A stretch of DNA of 64,000 nucleotides from Rhodocyclales bacterium (GTDB lineage Bacteria > Pseudomonadota > Gammaproteobacteria > Burkholderiales > Rhodocyclaceae). The notes under the pieces are model-generated. The model made no database searches and was not told where the DNA came from. It was given only the letters and a program-made list of their open reading frames with translations. The stretch covers positions 1 through 64,000 of the forward strand of contig JAPLQY010000088.1 in NCBI GenBank assembly GCA_026399475.1, in the 5' to 3' direction. The position numbers and the translations under genes were made by a program. Position 1 is the stretch's first letter; each line of letters begins with the position of its first letter. This document shows positions 53,648 to 62,803 of the stretch, in pieces.

Positions 53648-55491
53648 GATGCCACCTTGCGAATCGGGGATACCTTGTTTTCATCGACCGCCGATGCGAT
53701 CCTGCCGGAAATGAACCCGGCCGTGATCGGCGTGCCATCGTAGTGCAGCACCTTGATCAGCTTCTTCGGATCGGCTTCGCCTTCGGTCAGCAACAGCATG
53801 CGCAACTGGCCGCTCTCGTTCTGCTCGACGACGAAGACCACGTCGTGCTCGTCGATGAACTGGGTCACTTCATCGGCAAACGGGAAGCCACGCACGCGCA
53901 GCAGGTCGACATGCACGCCCGTGTCCTTGAGCAGCGAGGCCGCCTCGGACATCGCGTTGCTGGTCGAACCGTAGTAGATCGCGCCGAAGCGGGTCGGCTG
54001 CGCAGCCTTGCACAGCACCGGAGCCGGCACCAGCTTCTTGGCGGTTTCGAACTTGCGGCGCAGGCGTTCCATGTTGTAGACATAGTCGGTCCCGGCCTCG
54101 CTGTACTTGGCGTAGGCGTTGCGCGTCGTGCCGCGACTGAAGAAGGCCCCCTTGGTCGGGTGCGTGCCGGGAATCGTGCGCCAGGGAATGCCGTCGCCGT
54201 CCACATCGAGGTAGCGGCCGAAGGTCTTGCCCGAATCGAGATCCTTCGCGCTCATCACCTTGCCGCGATCATAGCGCCGTGAATCGTCCCAGTCGAAGGG
54301 CTTGCACAGCACCTCGTTCATGCCGATATCGAGATCGAGCAGCATCATCACCGGCGTCTGCAGCCGTTCCGCGAGGTCGAAGGCCTGGGCGCCGAGGGTG
54401 AAGCACTCGTAGGGGTCCTCGGGGAACAGCAGCACGTGCTTGGTGTCGCCGTGCGACGCGTAGGCACAGGCGAGCAGGTCGGACTGCTGGGTGCGGGTCG
54501 GCATGCCGGTCGAGGGTCCGCCGCGCTGCACGTTGTAGATCACTATCGGAACTTCGGCGAAATAGGCCAAGCCGAGGAATTCCTGCATCAGCGAAATGCC
54601 CGGGCCCGACGTCGCGGTGAACGCCCGCGCACCGTTCCACGCAGCGCCGATGACGATACCGATCGCGGCCAGCTCGTCTTCGGCCTGGGTGATGGCGTAG
54701 CGCGCACGACCGTTGTCCGGGTCGGTGCGGTACTTGCGGCAGAAGCTGCTGAAGGAATCGATGATCGAGGTCGACGGCGTGATCGGGTACCAGCCCACCA
54801 CGGTGGCGCCGCCGTAAACCGCGCCGAGCGCGCTGGCGTCGTTGCCGTTGATGAAGATGCGATTCCCCACCGAATCGGAGCGCTCGATGCGCAGGCCGAT
54901 CGGGCAGGAAAATGTTGCCTTGGCGCCCTCGAAGCCGATCTTCAGCGCATTGACGTTCGAGCTGATCAGCTTGTCCTTGCCACGAAACTGGTCGGCGATC
55001 AACTGCTCGACGGTGCTCATTTCCATGCCGAGCAAGGCCGCCAGGGCGCCCACGTACATGATGTTCTTGAACAGCTGGCGCTGGCGCGGATCGGTGTATT
55101 CCTTGTTGCACATCTCGGTCAGCGGGATCCCGAGCACCGTGATGTCGTCGCGAAAACGCGACTTGGGCTGCGCCTTGGTCGAATCGTAGAGCAGGTAGCC
55201 GCCCGGGGCGATCTCGGCGATGTCGCGATCCCAGGTCTGCGGATTCATGGCCACCATCAGTTCGCAGCCGCCGCGGCGACCGAGCCAGCCGGCGCCGGAA
55301 ACACGCAATTCATACCAGGTCGGCATGCCCTGGATGTTGGACGGGAATATGTTGCGCGGCGCCACCGACACGCCCATGCGCATCACCGCGCGGGCGAACA
55401 GTTCGTTGGCCGAGGCGGAACCCGAACCATTGATGTTGGCGAACTTGATGACGAAATCGTTGCAACTCTCGATAGGTTTCATGACACTCAT
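53644..55491 (-). CDS. korA: 2-oxoglutarate:ferredoxin oxidoreductase fused gamma-alpha subunit
   Basis: A 615-aa protein from ATG 55491 (overlapping the korC stop; ATG 55482 is the alternative). Residues about 10-195 are the gamma domain (KFANINGSGSASANELF, GGCELMVAMNPQTW). The alpha domain (about 220-600) has YGGATVVGWYPITPSTSIID, ITQAEDELAAIGIVIGAAW and TATSGPGISLMQEFLGLAYF. The gamma-alpha fusion and size match what is known of Thauera KorA. No separate delta subunit is present; ferredoxin-like domains are in KorC instead. Confidence 0.92.
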   Translation of the reverse strand: MSVMKPIESCNDFVIKFANINGSGSASANELFARAVMRMGVSVAPRNIFPSNIQGMPTWYELRVSGAGWLGRRGGCELMVAMNPQTWDRDIAEIAPGGYLLYDSTKAQPKSRFRDDITVLGIPLTEMCNKEYTDPRQRQLFKNIMYVGALAALLGMEMSTVEQLIADQFRGKDKLISSNVNALKIGFEGAKATFSCPIGLRIERSDSVGNRIFINGNDASALGAVYGGATVVGWYPITPSTSIIDSFSSFCRKYRTDPDNGRARYAITQAEDELAAIGIVIGAAWNGARAFTATSGPGISLMQEFLGLAYFAEVPIVIYNVQRGGPSTGMPTRTQQSDLLACAYASHGDTKHVLLFPEDPYECFTLGAQAFDLAERLQTPVMMLLDLDIGMNEVLCKPFDWDDSRRYDRGKVMSAKDLDSGKTFGRYLDVDGDGIPWRTIPGTHPTKGAFFSRGTTRNAYAKYSEAGTDYVYNMERLRRKFETAKKLVPAPVLCKAAQPTRFGAIYYGSTSNAMSEAASLLKDTGVHVDLLRVRGFPFADEVTQFIDEHDVVFVVEQNESGQLRMLLLTEGEADPKKLIKVLHYDGTPITAGFISGRIASAVDENKVSPIRKVAS

Positions 55492-57275
55492 GTCCTTCTC
55501 GCTTCGGTTCCTGCTTCCGCACACTGCATGAAGAATTTCTGCATGTCCCAGGCCCCTGTCGGGCAACGCTCGGCACACATGCCGCAATGCAGGCAGATGT
55601 TCTCGTCCTTGACCATGACGCGTCCGGTCTTCAGCGCATCGGAGACATACAGTGCCTGCTCCGGATTTTTCGCCGGCACCTTGAGGCGACCGCGCAGTTC
55701 GTCCTCCTCGCCGTTGGCGGTGAAGGTGATGCATTCGGTCGGACAAATGTCGACGCAGGCATCGCACTCGATGCAGGTCTTGACCGTGAACACCGTCTCG
55801 ATGTCGCAGTTGAGGCAACGCTCGGCCTCGGCGCAGGCCATGAAGGGGTCGAAGCCCATTTCCAGTTCGAGCTTGATGTCCTTGAGGGTCTTTTCCAGCG
55901 CCTTGACCGGCACCTTCTTGCGCTCCTCCTCGGACACCTGGTTGTCGTAGCTCCACTCGTGGATGCCCATCTTCTGGCTGACCAGATTGACCATGGGTGG
56001 CGGTCGCTGCAACAAGTCCTTGCCGCGGCAGAAGAGGTCGATCGAAATCGCCGCTTCGTGCCCCTGGGCCGCCGCGGTGATGATGTTCTTCGGTCCGAAC
56101 GCCGAGTCGCCGCCGAAGAAGACTTTCGGCAGGGTCGATTGCAGCGTCTTCTCGTTCAACACGGGCAGGCCCCACTTGTCGAACTCCAGGCCGATGTCCT
56201 GCTCGATCCAGGGGAAGGCGTTCTCCTGGCCGATCGCGACGAGGACTTCGTCGCATTCATGGAACTCGTGGGGTTCCCCGGTCGGTATCAGGCTGCGCCG
56301 CCCCTTGGCGTCATATTCGGCACGCACGATCTCGAACAGCACGCCCTTGAGCTTGCCGTTCTCGTGACAAAACTCCTTCGGCACGCGCATGTTGAGGATG
56401 GGAATGCCTTCATGAATCGCCTCCTCCTTCTCCCAGGGTGAGGCCTTCATTTCCTCGAAGCCGCTGCGCACGATGACCTTGACGTCCTCGCCGCCGAGGC
56501 GGCGCGCGGAGCGGCAGCAGTCCATCGCGGTGTTGCCACCACCGAGCACGATCACGCGCTTGCCGATCTTGGTGGTGTGGCCGAAGGCGACGTTGGCCAG
56601 CCAGTCGATGCCGATCTGGATGTGCGCCGCCGCTTCCTCGCGGCCAGGAATCGGGGCGTCGCGCCCACGCGGTGCGCCGGTGCCGACGAACACGGCATCC
56701 CAACCGTCGGCCAGCACGTCGCGCAGACTGTTCACCCAATGGTTGTAGCGGGTTTCCACCCCAAGATCGATGATGTAGCCGCACTCTTCGTCGATGACGC
56801 TGTCGGGCAGGCGGAATTTCGGAATCTGGCTGCGCATCATGCCGCCGGGGGATGCGCCGCTGTCGAATACGGTGATCTGGTAACCGAGCACCGCCAGATC
56901 GCGCGCCACGGTCAGCGAGGCAGGGCCGGCACCGACACAGGCAATGCGCTTGCCGTTCTTCTTTTCGGGCGCCCGCGGCAGGCGATCATGGATGTCGTCC
57001 TTGAGATCGGCGGCGACACGCTTCAGCCGGCAGATGGCCACCGGCTCCTTGTCCACCCGGCCGCGACGGCACGCTGGCTCGCAGGGGCGGTCGCAGACAC
57101 GGCCCAAAATGCCCGGAAAGACATTGGAGCGCCAGTTGATCATGTAGGCATCCGAGTAACGCCCGGCAGCAATCAGGCGGATGTACTCGGGAACGGGGGT
57201 GTGGGCCGGACATGCCCATTGGCAATCAACGACTTTGTGAAAATAGTCGGGTGCCCCGATGTTCGTCGGTTTCAC
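55488..57275 (-). CDS. korC: KorC-type FAD/NAD(P) iron-sulfur oxidoreductase (GltD-like)
   Basis: A 595-aa protein. The N-terminal GltD-type cysteine domain has DCQWACPAHTPVPEYI and RVCDRPCEPACRR, followed by an FAD Rossmann motif CVGAGPASLTVARDLA, an NAD(P) motif VLGGGNTAMDCCRSA, and GGDSAFGPKNIITA closing the FAD site. At the C-terminus are two 4Fe-4S clusters: CIECDACVDICPTECI and CLHCGMCAERCPTGA. It links the KorAB catalytic core to NADP and ferredoxin, as reported for the Thauera enzyme. First gene of the operon; the 203 bp upstream are shared with the divergent HAD gene and must hold the kor promoter. Confidence 0.9.
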   Translation of the reverse strand: MKPTNIGAPDYFHKVVDCQWACPAHTPVPEYIRLIAAGRYSDAYMINWRSNVFPGILGRVCDRPCEPACRRGRVDKEPVAICRLKRVAADLKDDIHDRLPRAPEKKNGKRIACVGAGPASLTVARDLAVLGYQITVFDSGASPGGMMRSQIPKFRLPDSVIDEECGYIIDLGVETRYNHWVNSLRDVLADGWDAVFVGTGAPRGRDAPIPGREEAAAHIQIGIDWLANVAFGHTTKIGKRVIVLGGGNTAMDCCRSARRLGGEDVKVIVRSGFEEMKASPWEKEEAIHEGIPILNMRVPKEFCHENGKLKGVLFEIVRAEYDAKGRRSLIPTGEPHEFHECDEVLVAIGQENAFPWIEQDIGLEFDKWGLPVLNEKTLQSTLPKVFFGGDSAFGPKNIITAAAQGHEAAISIDLFCRGKDLLQRPPPMVNLVSQKMGIHEWSYDNQVSEEERKKVPVKALEKTLKDIKLELEMGFDPFMACAEAERCLNCDIETVFTVKTCIECDACVDICPTECITFTANGEEDELRGRLKVPAKNPEQALYVSDALKTGRVMVKDENICLHCGMCAERCPTGAWDMQKFFMQCAEAGTEARRT

Positions 57276-57478
57276 GTGCGTTCAATCTCCAGTTGCTGTG
57301 TGCTGCTTCAAGATCGGCAGCGAGAGGCCGATTCCTTAAGGTGGTGCACTTTAGCACCGTCCGGTGCGCAGCAAAACCCGCATGGCGCTTCCCGAAAAAA
57401 AACCGTGGCCGGATTTTCCCTCTGGACCAAAAATCGGCTAGGCTTTGCACCTCGATTCTTGTCTGGTGGTGACTCATC

Positions 57479-58198
57479 ATGGCTCTACGCGCGCTCATTT
57501 TCGATGTCGACGGTACCCTTGCCAATACGGAGCGCGACGGCCATCGCCCGGCGTTCAATGCGGCCTTCTCGGAAGTAGGATTGTCCTGGCACTGGGACGA
57601 GGCCTTCTACGGCACCCTGCTCGACGTCACGGGCGGACTCGAACGCATTCGCCATTACGCCGAAAAATTCGATCAGGCGACCCAAGCGCGACCGGATTTC
57701 GAGGAACTGCTGCAGCGCATCCACGACATCAAGACTCGGAACTACCAGCGGCTGCTCGCCGCCGGAGCGATCCCGTTGCGCGCCGACATCGGACAGCTGA
57801 TCTGCGATGCGCGTACTGAAGGCGTGCGACTTGCCATCGCTTCAAGTTCCAAGCTGGAAAACATCGTTGGCCTGCTACGTGCCAACCTGGGCCCGAACGC
57901 CGACACGTGGTTCGATGCCATCGCTTCCGGCAACGTCAAGGCCGCCAAAAAGCCGTCGCCCGAACTCTACTTGTGGACCCTGACGCAGCTCAACCTTCCG
58001 GCACGCGACTGCCTGGCCGTGGAGGATTCGTCCCACGGACTGGCCGCCTCCCTCGCCGCCGGCATCCCGACCGTGATCACGGTCAGCGATTACACCATCA
58101 ACGAGAATTTCGACGGGGCCCGCATGGTGCTGCCCGTGGCGCAGCTGGTGACCCTGGAAAAGCTGCGTCTTTGGCATGCAACGGCGAGCACGTCCTGA
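57479..58198 (+). CDS. CbbY-like HAD phosphatase
   Basis: A 239-aa HAD-superfamily hydrolase. Motif I is LIFDVDGTLANTERDGHRPAF (nucleophile and acid aspartates), motif II lies in AIASSSKLEN, motif III is the Lys in AAKKPSPELY, and motif IV is VEDSSHGLAA. The helical cap after motif I is of the CbbY/beta-phosphoglucomutase type. CbbY removes xylulose-1,5-bisphosphate, a RuBisCO inhibitor, in autotrophs. No RuBisCO genes are in the window, so the substrate is unsure. Confidence 0.88.
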   Translation: MALRALIFDVDGTLANTERDGHRPAFNAAFSEVGLSWHWDEAFYGTLLDVTGGLERIRHYAEKFDQATQARPDFEELLQRIHDIKTRNYQRLLAAGAIPLRADIGQLICDARTEGVRLAIASSSKLENIVGLLRANLGPNADTWFDAIASGNVKAAKKPSPELYLWTLTQLNLPARDCLAVEDSSHGLAASLAAGIPTVITVSDYTINENFDGARMVLPVAQLVTLEKLRLWHATASTS

Positions 58199-58245
58199 CA
58201 GTACCTAATCTCTATTAGGCCTTTCCCGCTGCGGCAGAATCCCTG

Positions 58246-60537
58246 CTAAATATGGGGCCGAGCCAGCGCGCGCCGCAAGGTTGCAAAAAGCATATCGGGG
58301 TCAAAGGGCTTGATCAGGAAGTCGTTCATCCCCGCCTCGAAGCAGCGGGCCTTGTCCTCGGCAAAAGCGTTGGCGGTCATGGCGATGATCGGCGTGTCCC
58401 GGTAGCCGGGAAGCTCGCGTATCTGCCGTGTAGCCTCCAGCCCGTTAACATTCGGCATCTGCATGTCCATCAGGATGGCCGCGTAGGCGGTTTTTTGCGC
58501 CAAGGCTATCGCCTCTGCGCCATCCTCTGCCGCATCAATTAGCAGACCGATCTCCTGCAGCAGCAACCTCACCACTTCCCGGTTGATCGGCTCGTCGTCG
58601 ACCACCAGGAGGCGTCGGCCGGCATAGCCCTGCCGGATAAGCATCCCGCCATCGACTTTCGTCGCCGCTTGGCTCAGGACCGCCTCGCCACCCTTCTTCA
58701 GTCTCGCGGTGAACCAGAAGGTGCTGCCGACCCCCGGCGTGCTCTGGACTCCCGCTTCGCCGCCCATCAGTTCAGCCAGACGCCTGGTAATCGCCAGTCC
58801 GAGACCGGTGCCGCCATACTTGCGTGTCATTGAATTGTCGGCCTGCTCGAAAGCGCTGAAGAGCCGGGACAGGGCTTCGGGCGCGATGCCGATCCCGGTA
58901 TCCTGCACTTCGAAGCGCACCACCACCGAGTCCGCAGTTTCTGCCTGCTTGAGGGTGCGCAGGGTCACGCTGCCGTGTTCGGTGAATTTGAGGGCGTTGG
59001 TGGCGTAGTTGAGCAGGGCCTGCTGCAGCCGGGTAGGGTCGCCCACCAGCCGGGGCGGCAGGGACTCGGTCTCGACCACCAGGCGAATGTTCCTGGCCCG
59101 GGCGCGCTCGGACAGGATGGAGCTGACATTGGCCAGCAGGCTGCCCAGCGCGACCGGCGCTTCTTCCAGCACGAACTTCCCGGCTTCGATCTTGGAGATG
59201 TCGAGAACGGCATTGATGATGCCCAGCAGGTGCTGGGCTGACTTGTCGATGGTGCTCAGGCGTTCTGCCTGCTTGGGCGTCACACCTTCGCGACGCAGGA
59301 TGTTCGCCATGCCCAGGATGCCGTTCATCGGGGTACGGATCTCGTGGCTCATGTTGGCCAGGAAACTGCTCTTGGCGATGTTCGCGGCTTCGGCCTGAAA
59401 CTTGGCCAGGGTCAGCGACTGGTTCGCCGTCTCGAGGTCTGCGGTGCGCGCCAGCACTCTCTGTTCGAGATCGGCGTTGAGCCTTCTGATCTCGGTCTCG
59501 GCTTGCTTGCGCTCGGTGATGTCGGTATAAGTCGTGATGAAGCCGGCGATCTCGCCATCGACTCGAAACGGCTTGCCGACCGCCAGGTAGGCGCGGCCGT
59601 CCGGGCGTACTTTTTCAAAACTGTGCGGCTGAAACTGCAAGGCCAGTTCGCGTTGCTGTTGTACATGTTGCTCGGGATCCACCGGGCCGTAGTCCCCGCG
59701 CCGCGCCGCGACCCGGACCAGGTCCTCAAAAGACGTTCCCCGGGTCATCATCTCGTTCGGCAGTTCGAGCAAGTCCACCAAGCCCTCGTTCCAGAGCACC
59801 AGCTTGAGCCGGTCGTCGAACACGCTGATGCCCTGCGGCAAGCTGCCGAGTATGTTCTCCAGCAGTGCCGACTGGCGACGCAACTGCGCTTCAACCATCG
59901 CCCGTGCGGCGACTTCTTCTTCAAGGCGGGTGTTGGTTTGTGCCATATCCCGCATGCGGGTCTGCTGTTCGCGCAGCAGGGATTCCAGATTGCGGTGCAT
60001 CAGGCCTGCCTGGGTAAGCGTCATTACAACCATCGCTGCAAAGGTGGTCAGTGCCGCTATCCAGCTGAACGGGCTGCCTATGAATGCATTCACATCGTAG
60101 GAAAAGACCAGATGTCCGGAGATGGCCAGTCCAGCCGCCACAAGCATCATCGCCCCCGATGCGAGGGCTGCAATCACCCCGCCGCGTGGTCCGTAAAAGG
60201 CTGCAGCGAGAATGCACAGCGCCATGTAAATGGGAGCCGAATTGCCGACAAACCCGTAAATGAAATAGCCGAAAGTTGCGGCCAGGTAAAGTGCAAACAG
60301 CAGTATCGGTGCCAGCCATCTGGCGCCGATGCGATTGCGCAGGAAGTAGCTGACCAGGAATACCGCGTAGAGAACCATGTGCGGAATGCTGAGCGGGTTC
60401 CCCAGGTGCAGGTTGCGCGACATGTTGCCTGCCATCAGAACCGTTCCGGCAATCATGGTTGCCGAATAGGTGGCCATGACAACATCTTCCCGAACCGAGC
60501 GCATCAGGCTGGATACCTCGCCAGAAGTTTCTTTCAT
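58246..60537 (-). CDS. Membrane hybrid histidine kinase (PAS-HisKA-HATPase-REC)
   Basis: A 763-aa protein from ATG 60537 (GGGGGAGG close upstream; ATG 60555 possible). Five or six membrane helices (about 20-175), a coiled coil (195-225), a PAS domain (235-350; [20 protein letters not shown]), HisKA with [14 protein letters not shown], HATPase with [28 protein letters not shown] and [13 protein letters not shown], and a receiver (about 640-755; [21 protein letters not shown]). It probably works through a separate Hpt protein. No partner is adjacent. Confidence 0.93.
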   Translation of the reverse strand: MKETSGEVSSLMRSVREDVVMATYSATMIAGTVLMAGNMSRNLHLGNPLSIPHMVLYAVFLVSYFLRNRIGARWLAPILLFALYLAATFGYFIYGFVGNSAPIYMALCILAAAFYGPRGGVIAALASGAMMLVAAGLAISGHLVFSYDVNAFIGSPFSWIAALTTFAAMVVMTLTQAGLMHRNLESLLREQQTRMRDMAQTNTRLEEEVAARAMVEAQLRRQSALLENILGSLPQGISVFDDRLKLVLWNEGLVDLLELPNEMMTRGTSFEDLVRVAARRGDYGPVDPEQHVQQQRELALQFQPHSFEKVRPDGRAYLAVGKPFRVDGEIAGFITTYTDITERKQAETEIRRLNADLEQRVLARTADLETANQSLTLAKFQAEAANIAKSSFLANMSHEIRTPMNGILGMANILRREGVTPKQAERLSTIDKSAQHLLGIINAVLDISKIEAGKFVLEEAPVALGSLLANVSSILSERARARNIRLVVETESLPPRLVGDPTRLQQALLNYATNALKFTEHGSVTLRTLKQAETADSVVVRFEVQDTGIGIAPEALSRLFSAFEQADNSMTRKYGGTGLGLAITRRLAELMGGEAGVQSTPGVGSTFWFTARLKKGGEAVLSQAATKVDGGMLIRQGYAGRRLLVVDDEPINREVVRLLLQEIGLLIDAAEDGAEAIALAQKTAYAAILMDMQMPNVNGLEATRQIRELPGYRDTPIIAMTANAFAEDKARCFEAGMNDFLIKPFDPDMLFATLRRALARPHI

Positions 60538-60881
60538 GCCTCCCCCTGCTGCCATCCTTGACTGCCCCCGGCATTTATTTTTGAGTGCGTTCCCGCTGCA
60601 CAAGGAGAAGCTTGCCCCACCATAACCGATGGCATCTTCTCGATCTCTTGCACTGCAAGGATTGTGTATCTGCAGAATGCGGGCCGCTGGCGCCTGCAAT
60701 CCTGCTGGAGAGACTCTATCACTTTCGTAGGGGAACGCTCCAGCGCGATGCCGAGAGACATGCGGCCGATCGGCGGGATGACCTCATGGCTTGCCGACCG
60801 TCTCATCTTGAATGTCGGAGAGCACTCGGCAATAGGTCGGAACCTATCGATGCGTCGGTGCGTACCGTCTCGCGAAGTGCT
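60538..60881. other. Intergenic region, no gene supported
   Basis: 344 bp between the kinase start and the KAS-III stop on the minus strand. Short open frames exist on both strands, but none has a ribosome site or a recognisable product, and no hairpin terminator is evident. It presumably carries the kinase promoter. Confidence 0.5.
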
Positions 60882-61925
60882 TCATTCGACCGATCCCCAG
60901 CGCACCACGGTGGCACCCCATACGTAACCGATGCCGGCGGCAATGGCCACCATGAGGTCGCCATCCTTCAGGCGTCCCTGCTGCAAGCCCTCGTGCAGGG
61001 AAATCATGAAGTCCACCTGGCCCAGATGGCCGTAGTTCTCCAGGTAAACCGACTGTTCAGGCCGGAGACCCAGAGTCTCCAGCAGTCCGGCGTGCATCGA
61101 ACGCTTGAAGTGCAGCACGTTGAGAAAATCGATGTCGGCGCGCGTCGCATTGCTCTTGGCCAGCGCCTTGTCGATGCAGGCCAGCCAGTTCGGCATCGAG
61201 ACATCGTTGAGCCGTGCCTTCATGTGCTCGGGCTCGAACACGCGCAGGCTGAGGTTGCCCCTGGCCCGCAGTGCGGCGAGTTCCGCCTCCGGCAACGACT
61301 CGATCGGATGTTCCGTGCCGCCGTACCAGGCCCCGACGTCCCGTGCCAGCGAGCCGTCGGTGATGATGTGCGAACCGAGCACCAGGTTGCGGCCCAGGTT
61401 CCGCCGCAGAACAAGGGCGCCAGCCCCCGCCGCGAGGTCGAACATGAAGGACACGGCCGAATCCCTGAAGTCGATCAGGTCGCCGTTGCGGTAGCCGCCG
61501 ACGATCATCACCGTTGCAATATCCGGATCGGCGATCAGCATGTCCTTGGCGATCTTGATCGCCGCCACGGCAGTATTGCAGCGCTGCTGGATGTCGATGC
61601 CCCAGGCCCGGTGGGCGCCAATGCGCTCCTGGATGTAGATGGCCGATGTGGTTAAGGGATATTCCTTCCACTCTTCGCCCATGCACAGGATCAGGTCGAT
61701 TTCCAGCGGATCGATGCCGCTGCGGGCGATGGCGTCCAGCGCAGCGCGCGCGCCCATCTCCTGGGTGCCATCCTCGGGCCCCGGCACGCTCTTCCTGACG
61801 ATGCCGAGCTTGTCGCGCACCGCCTCCTCGCTCCAGTTTCCGCCGGTGGCCGCGGCGATATCCGCGGCGCTCATTTGGCGCTCCGCGAGGTAAAACCCGT
61901 AGCCCAGTATTCCGACGTCGTTCAT
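60882..61925 (-). CDS. KAS-III-like (FabH-fold) 3-oxoacyl synthase
   Basis: A 347-aa thiolase-superfamily protein. The nucleophile is Cys116 (QQRCNTAVAA) and the His is His272 (LNVLHFKRSMH). Where FabH has an Asn in NYGNTS-like sequence, this protein has ENYGHLGQVD, so the third residue seems to be His300. It should condense or transfer acyl-CoA, but the changed triad suggests a reaction other than fatty-acid initiation. Its start overlaps the double-hotdog gene by 4 bp, which overlaps the ligase by 4 bp, so the three act together on a CoA ester. Confidence 0.8.
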   Translation of the reverse strand: MNDVGILGYGFYLAERQMSAADIAAATGGNWSEEAVRDKLGIVRKSVPGPEDGTQEMGARAALDAIARSGIDPLEIDLILCMGEEWKEYPLTTSAIYIQERIGAHRAWGIDIQQRCNTAVAAIKIAKDMLIADPDIATVMIVGGYRNGDLIDFRDSAVSFMFDLAAGAGALVLRRNLGRNLVLGSHIITDGSLARDVGAWYGGTEHPIESLPEAELAALRARGNLSLRVFEPEHMKARLNDVSMPNWLACIDKALAKSNATRADIDFLNVLHFKRSMHAGLLETLGLRPEQSVYLENYGHLGQVDFMISLHEGLQQGRLKDGDLMVAIAAGIGYVWGATVVRWGSVE

Positions 61926-62803
61926 GTGCGCTCCACCTTGTGTTCCAGCTTATTTTCCAGATTGCGCACCAGCACCAGCGCTTCGCCGTCGCAGACCAAG
62001 CGGCCATCGGCGGCGCTGACGCGAGTGGAAAGGTTGACCAGTTCCTTCGCTGCGCGCAGTCGCGTGATTGTCACCGTTGCGGTCAATGCTTCGCCCGGAT
62101 GGGCGGCCGAGGGATAGTGCAGTTGCTGCTTCATCCAGCCCGTGCCGCGCCCCGGCAGGCGCGTGCCGAGCAGGTCGGAGAACATGCCGGCCAGCAATGG
62201 CCAGGGCACGATGCGGCGCTTGAAACCGCGCGCCCTGGCTTCGCGGTCGTCGCGGAAGATCGGATTGCGGTCGCCCGTTAGGTCACCGTATTCATCGAGG
62301 TCGGCGGTGGCGAAGGTACGCGTCGTGCTGGCGCTCATGCCGGGGCGCAGGCCGTAGAGTTCGGCATCGCCCTCCTCGGCCAAATGCGGCGCCGGGGCCA
62401 CTCCGGGCAGGGGCGCGGACGGCGCGGCCACGCGGCAGCGGCCGCTTGCCGTGGCAAGCTTGGTACCACCCGTTCCGGCTTTGCTGACTTCAGTGACGAT
62501 ATCCAGAGTGCCGTCGACGTCCGCTTCCAGTTGCAGGTCAACATCCAGGCGGTCGCCGACATAGGTCGCACTGGGAAACATCAAGGTCTGCTCGAGTTGC
62601 ACCACCCCCGGCCCGACTTGCTCCGTCAGCGCCTTGCAGATGCAGCTGTAGAGCATCATGCCGTGGGCCACGGTGGCGCCGAAATGGCTCCTGGCGGCAA
62701 ACACCGGATCGCAGTGGATCGGATTGTCGTCGTGGCTGAGCCGCGCGAAGCGGTCGAAATCCGCCTGCAGCAGGACGCGCTGAGTGGTGCTGGGCAGCGT
62801 CAC
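61922..62803 (-). CDS. Double-hotdog MaoC-like dehydratase
   Basis: A 293-aa protein with two hotdog domains. The first (about 10-125) has an intact hydratase motif: RLSHDDNPIHCDPVFAARSH then FGATVAHGMML, with catalytic Asp and His. The second (about 155-285) has DLTGDRNPIFRDDREAR, where the catalytic His is replaced by Phe, so it is probably structural. It should hydrate or dehydrate a beta-hydroxyacyl-CoA. Coupled by 4-bp overlaps to the KAS-III gene downstream and the CoA ligase upstream. Confidence 0.8.
   Translation of the reverse strand: MTLPSTTQRVLLQADFDRFARLSHDDNPIHCDPVFAARSHFGATVAHGMMLYSCICKALTEQVGPGVVQLEQTLMFPSATYVGDRLDVDLQLEADVDGTLDIVTEVSKAGTGGTKLATASGRCRVAAPSAPLPGVAPAPHLAEEGDAELYGLRPGMSASTTRTFATADLDEYGDLTGDRNPIFRDDREARARGFKRRIVPWPLLAGMFSDLLGTRLPGRGTGWMKQQLHYPSAAHPGEALTATVTITRLRAAKELVNLSTRVSAADGRLVCDGEALVLVRNLENKLEHKVERT

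Noticed and set aside
54436..55950. Plus-strand open frame of 504 codons opposite korA and korC
   Set aside because: Antisense shadow of two iron-sulfur/TPP enzymes with all motifs in place.
57479..58198. Evidence of CO2 fixation from a CbbY-like gene
   Set aside because: CbbY-like HAD phosphatases are widespread and no other Calvin-cycle gene is in the window.
60664..60927. Small plus-strand gene of 87 codons in the gap after the hybrid kinase
   Set aside because: No ribosome site, no recognisable product, and it runs into the antisense of the KAS-III gene.
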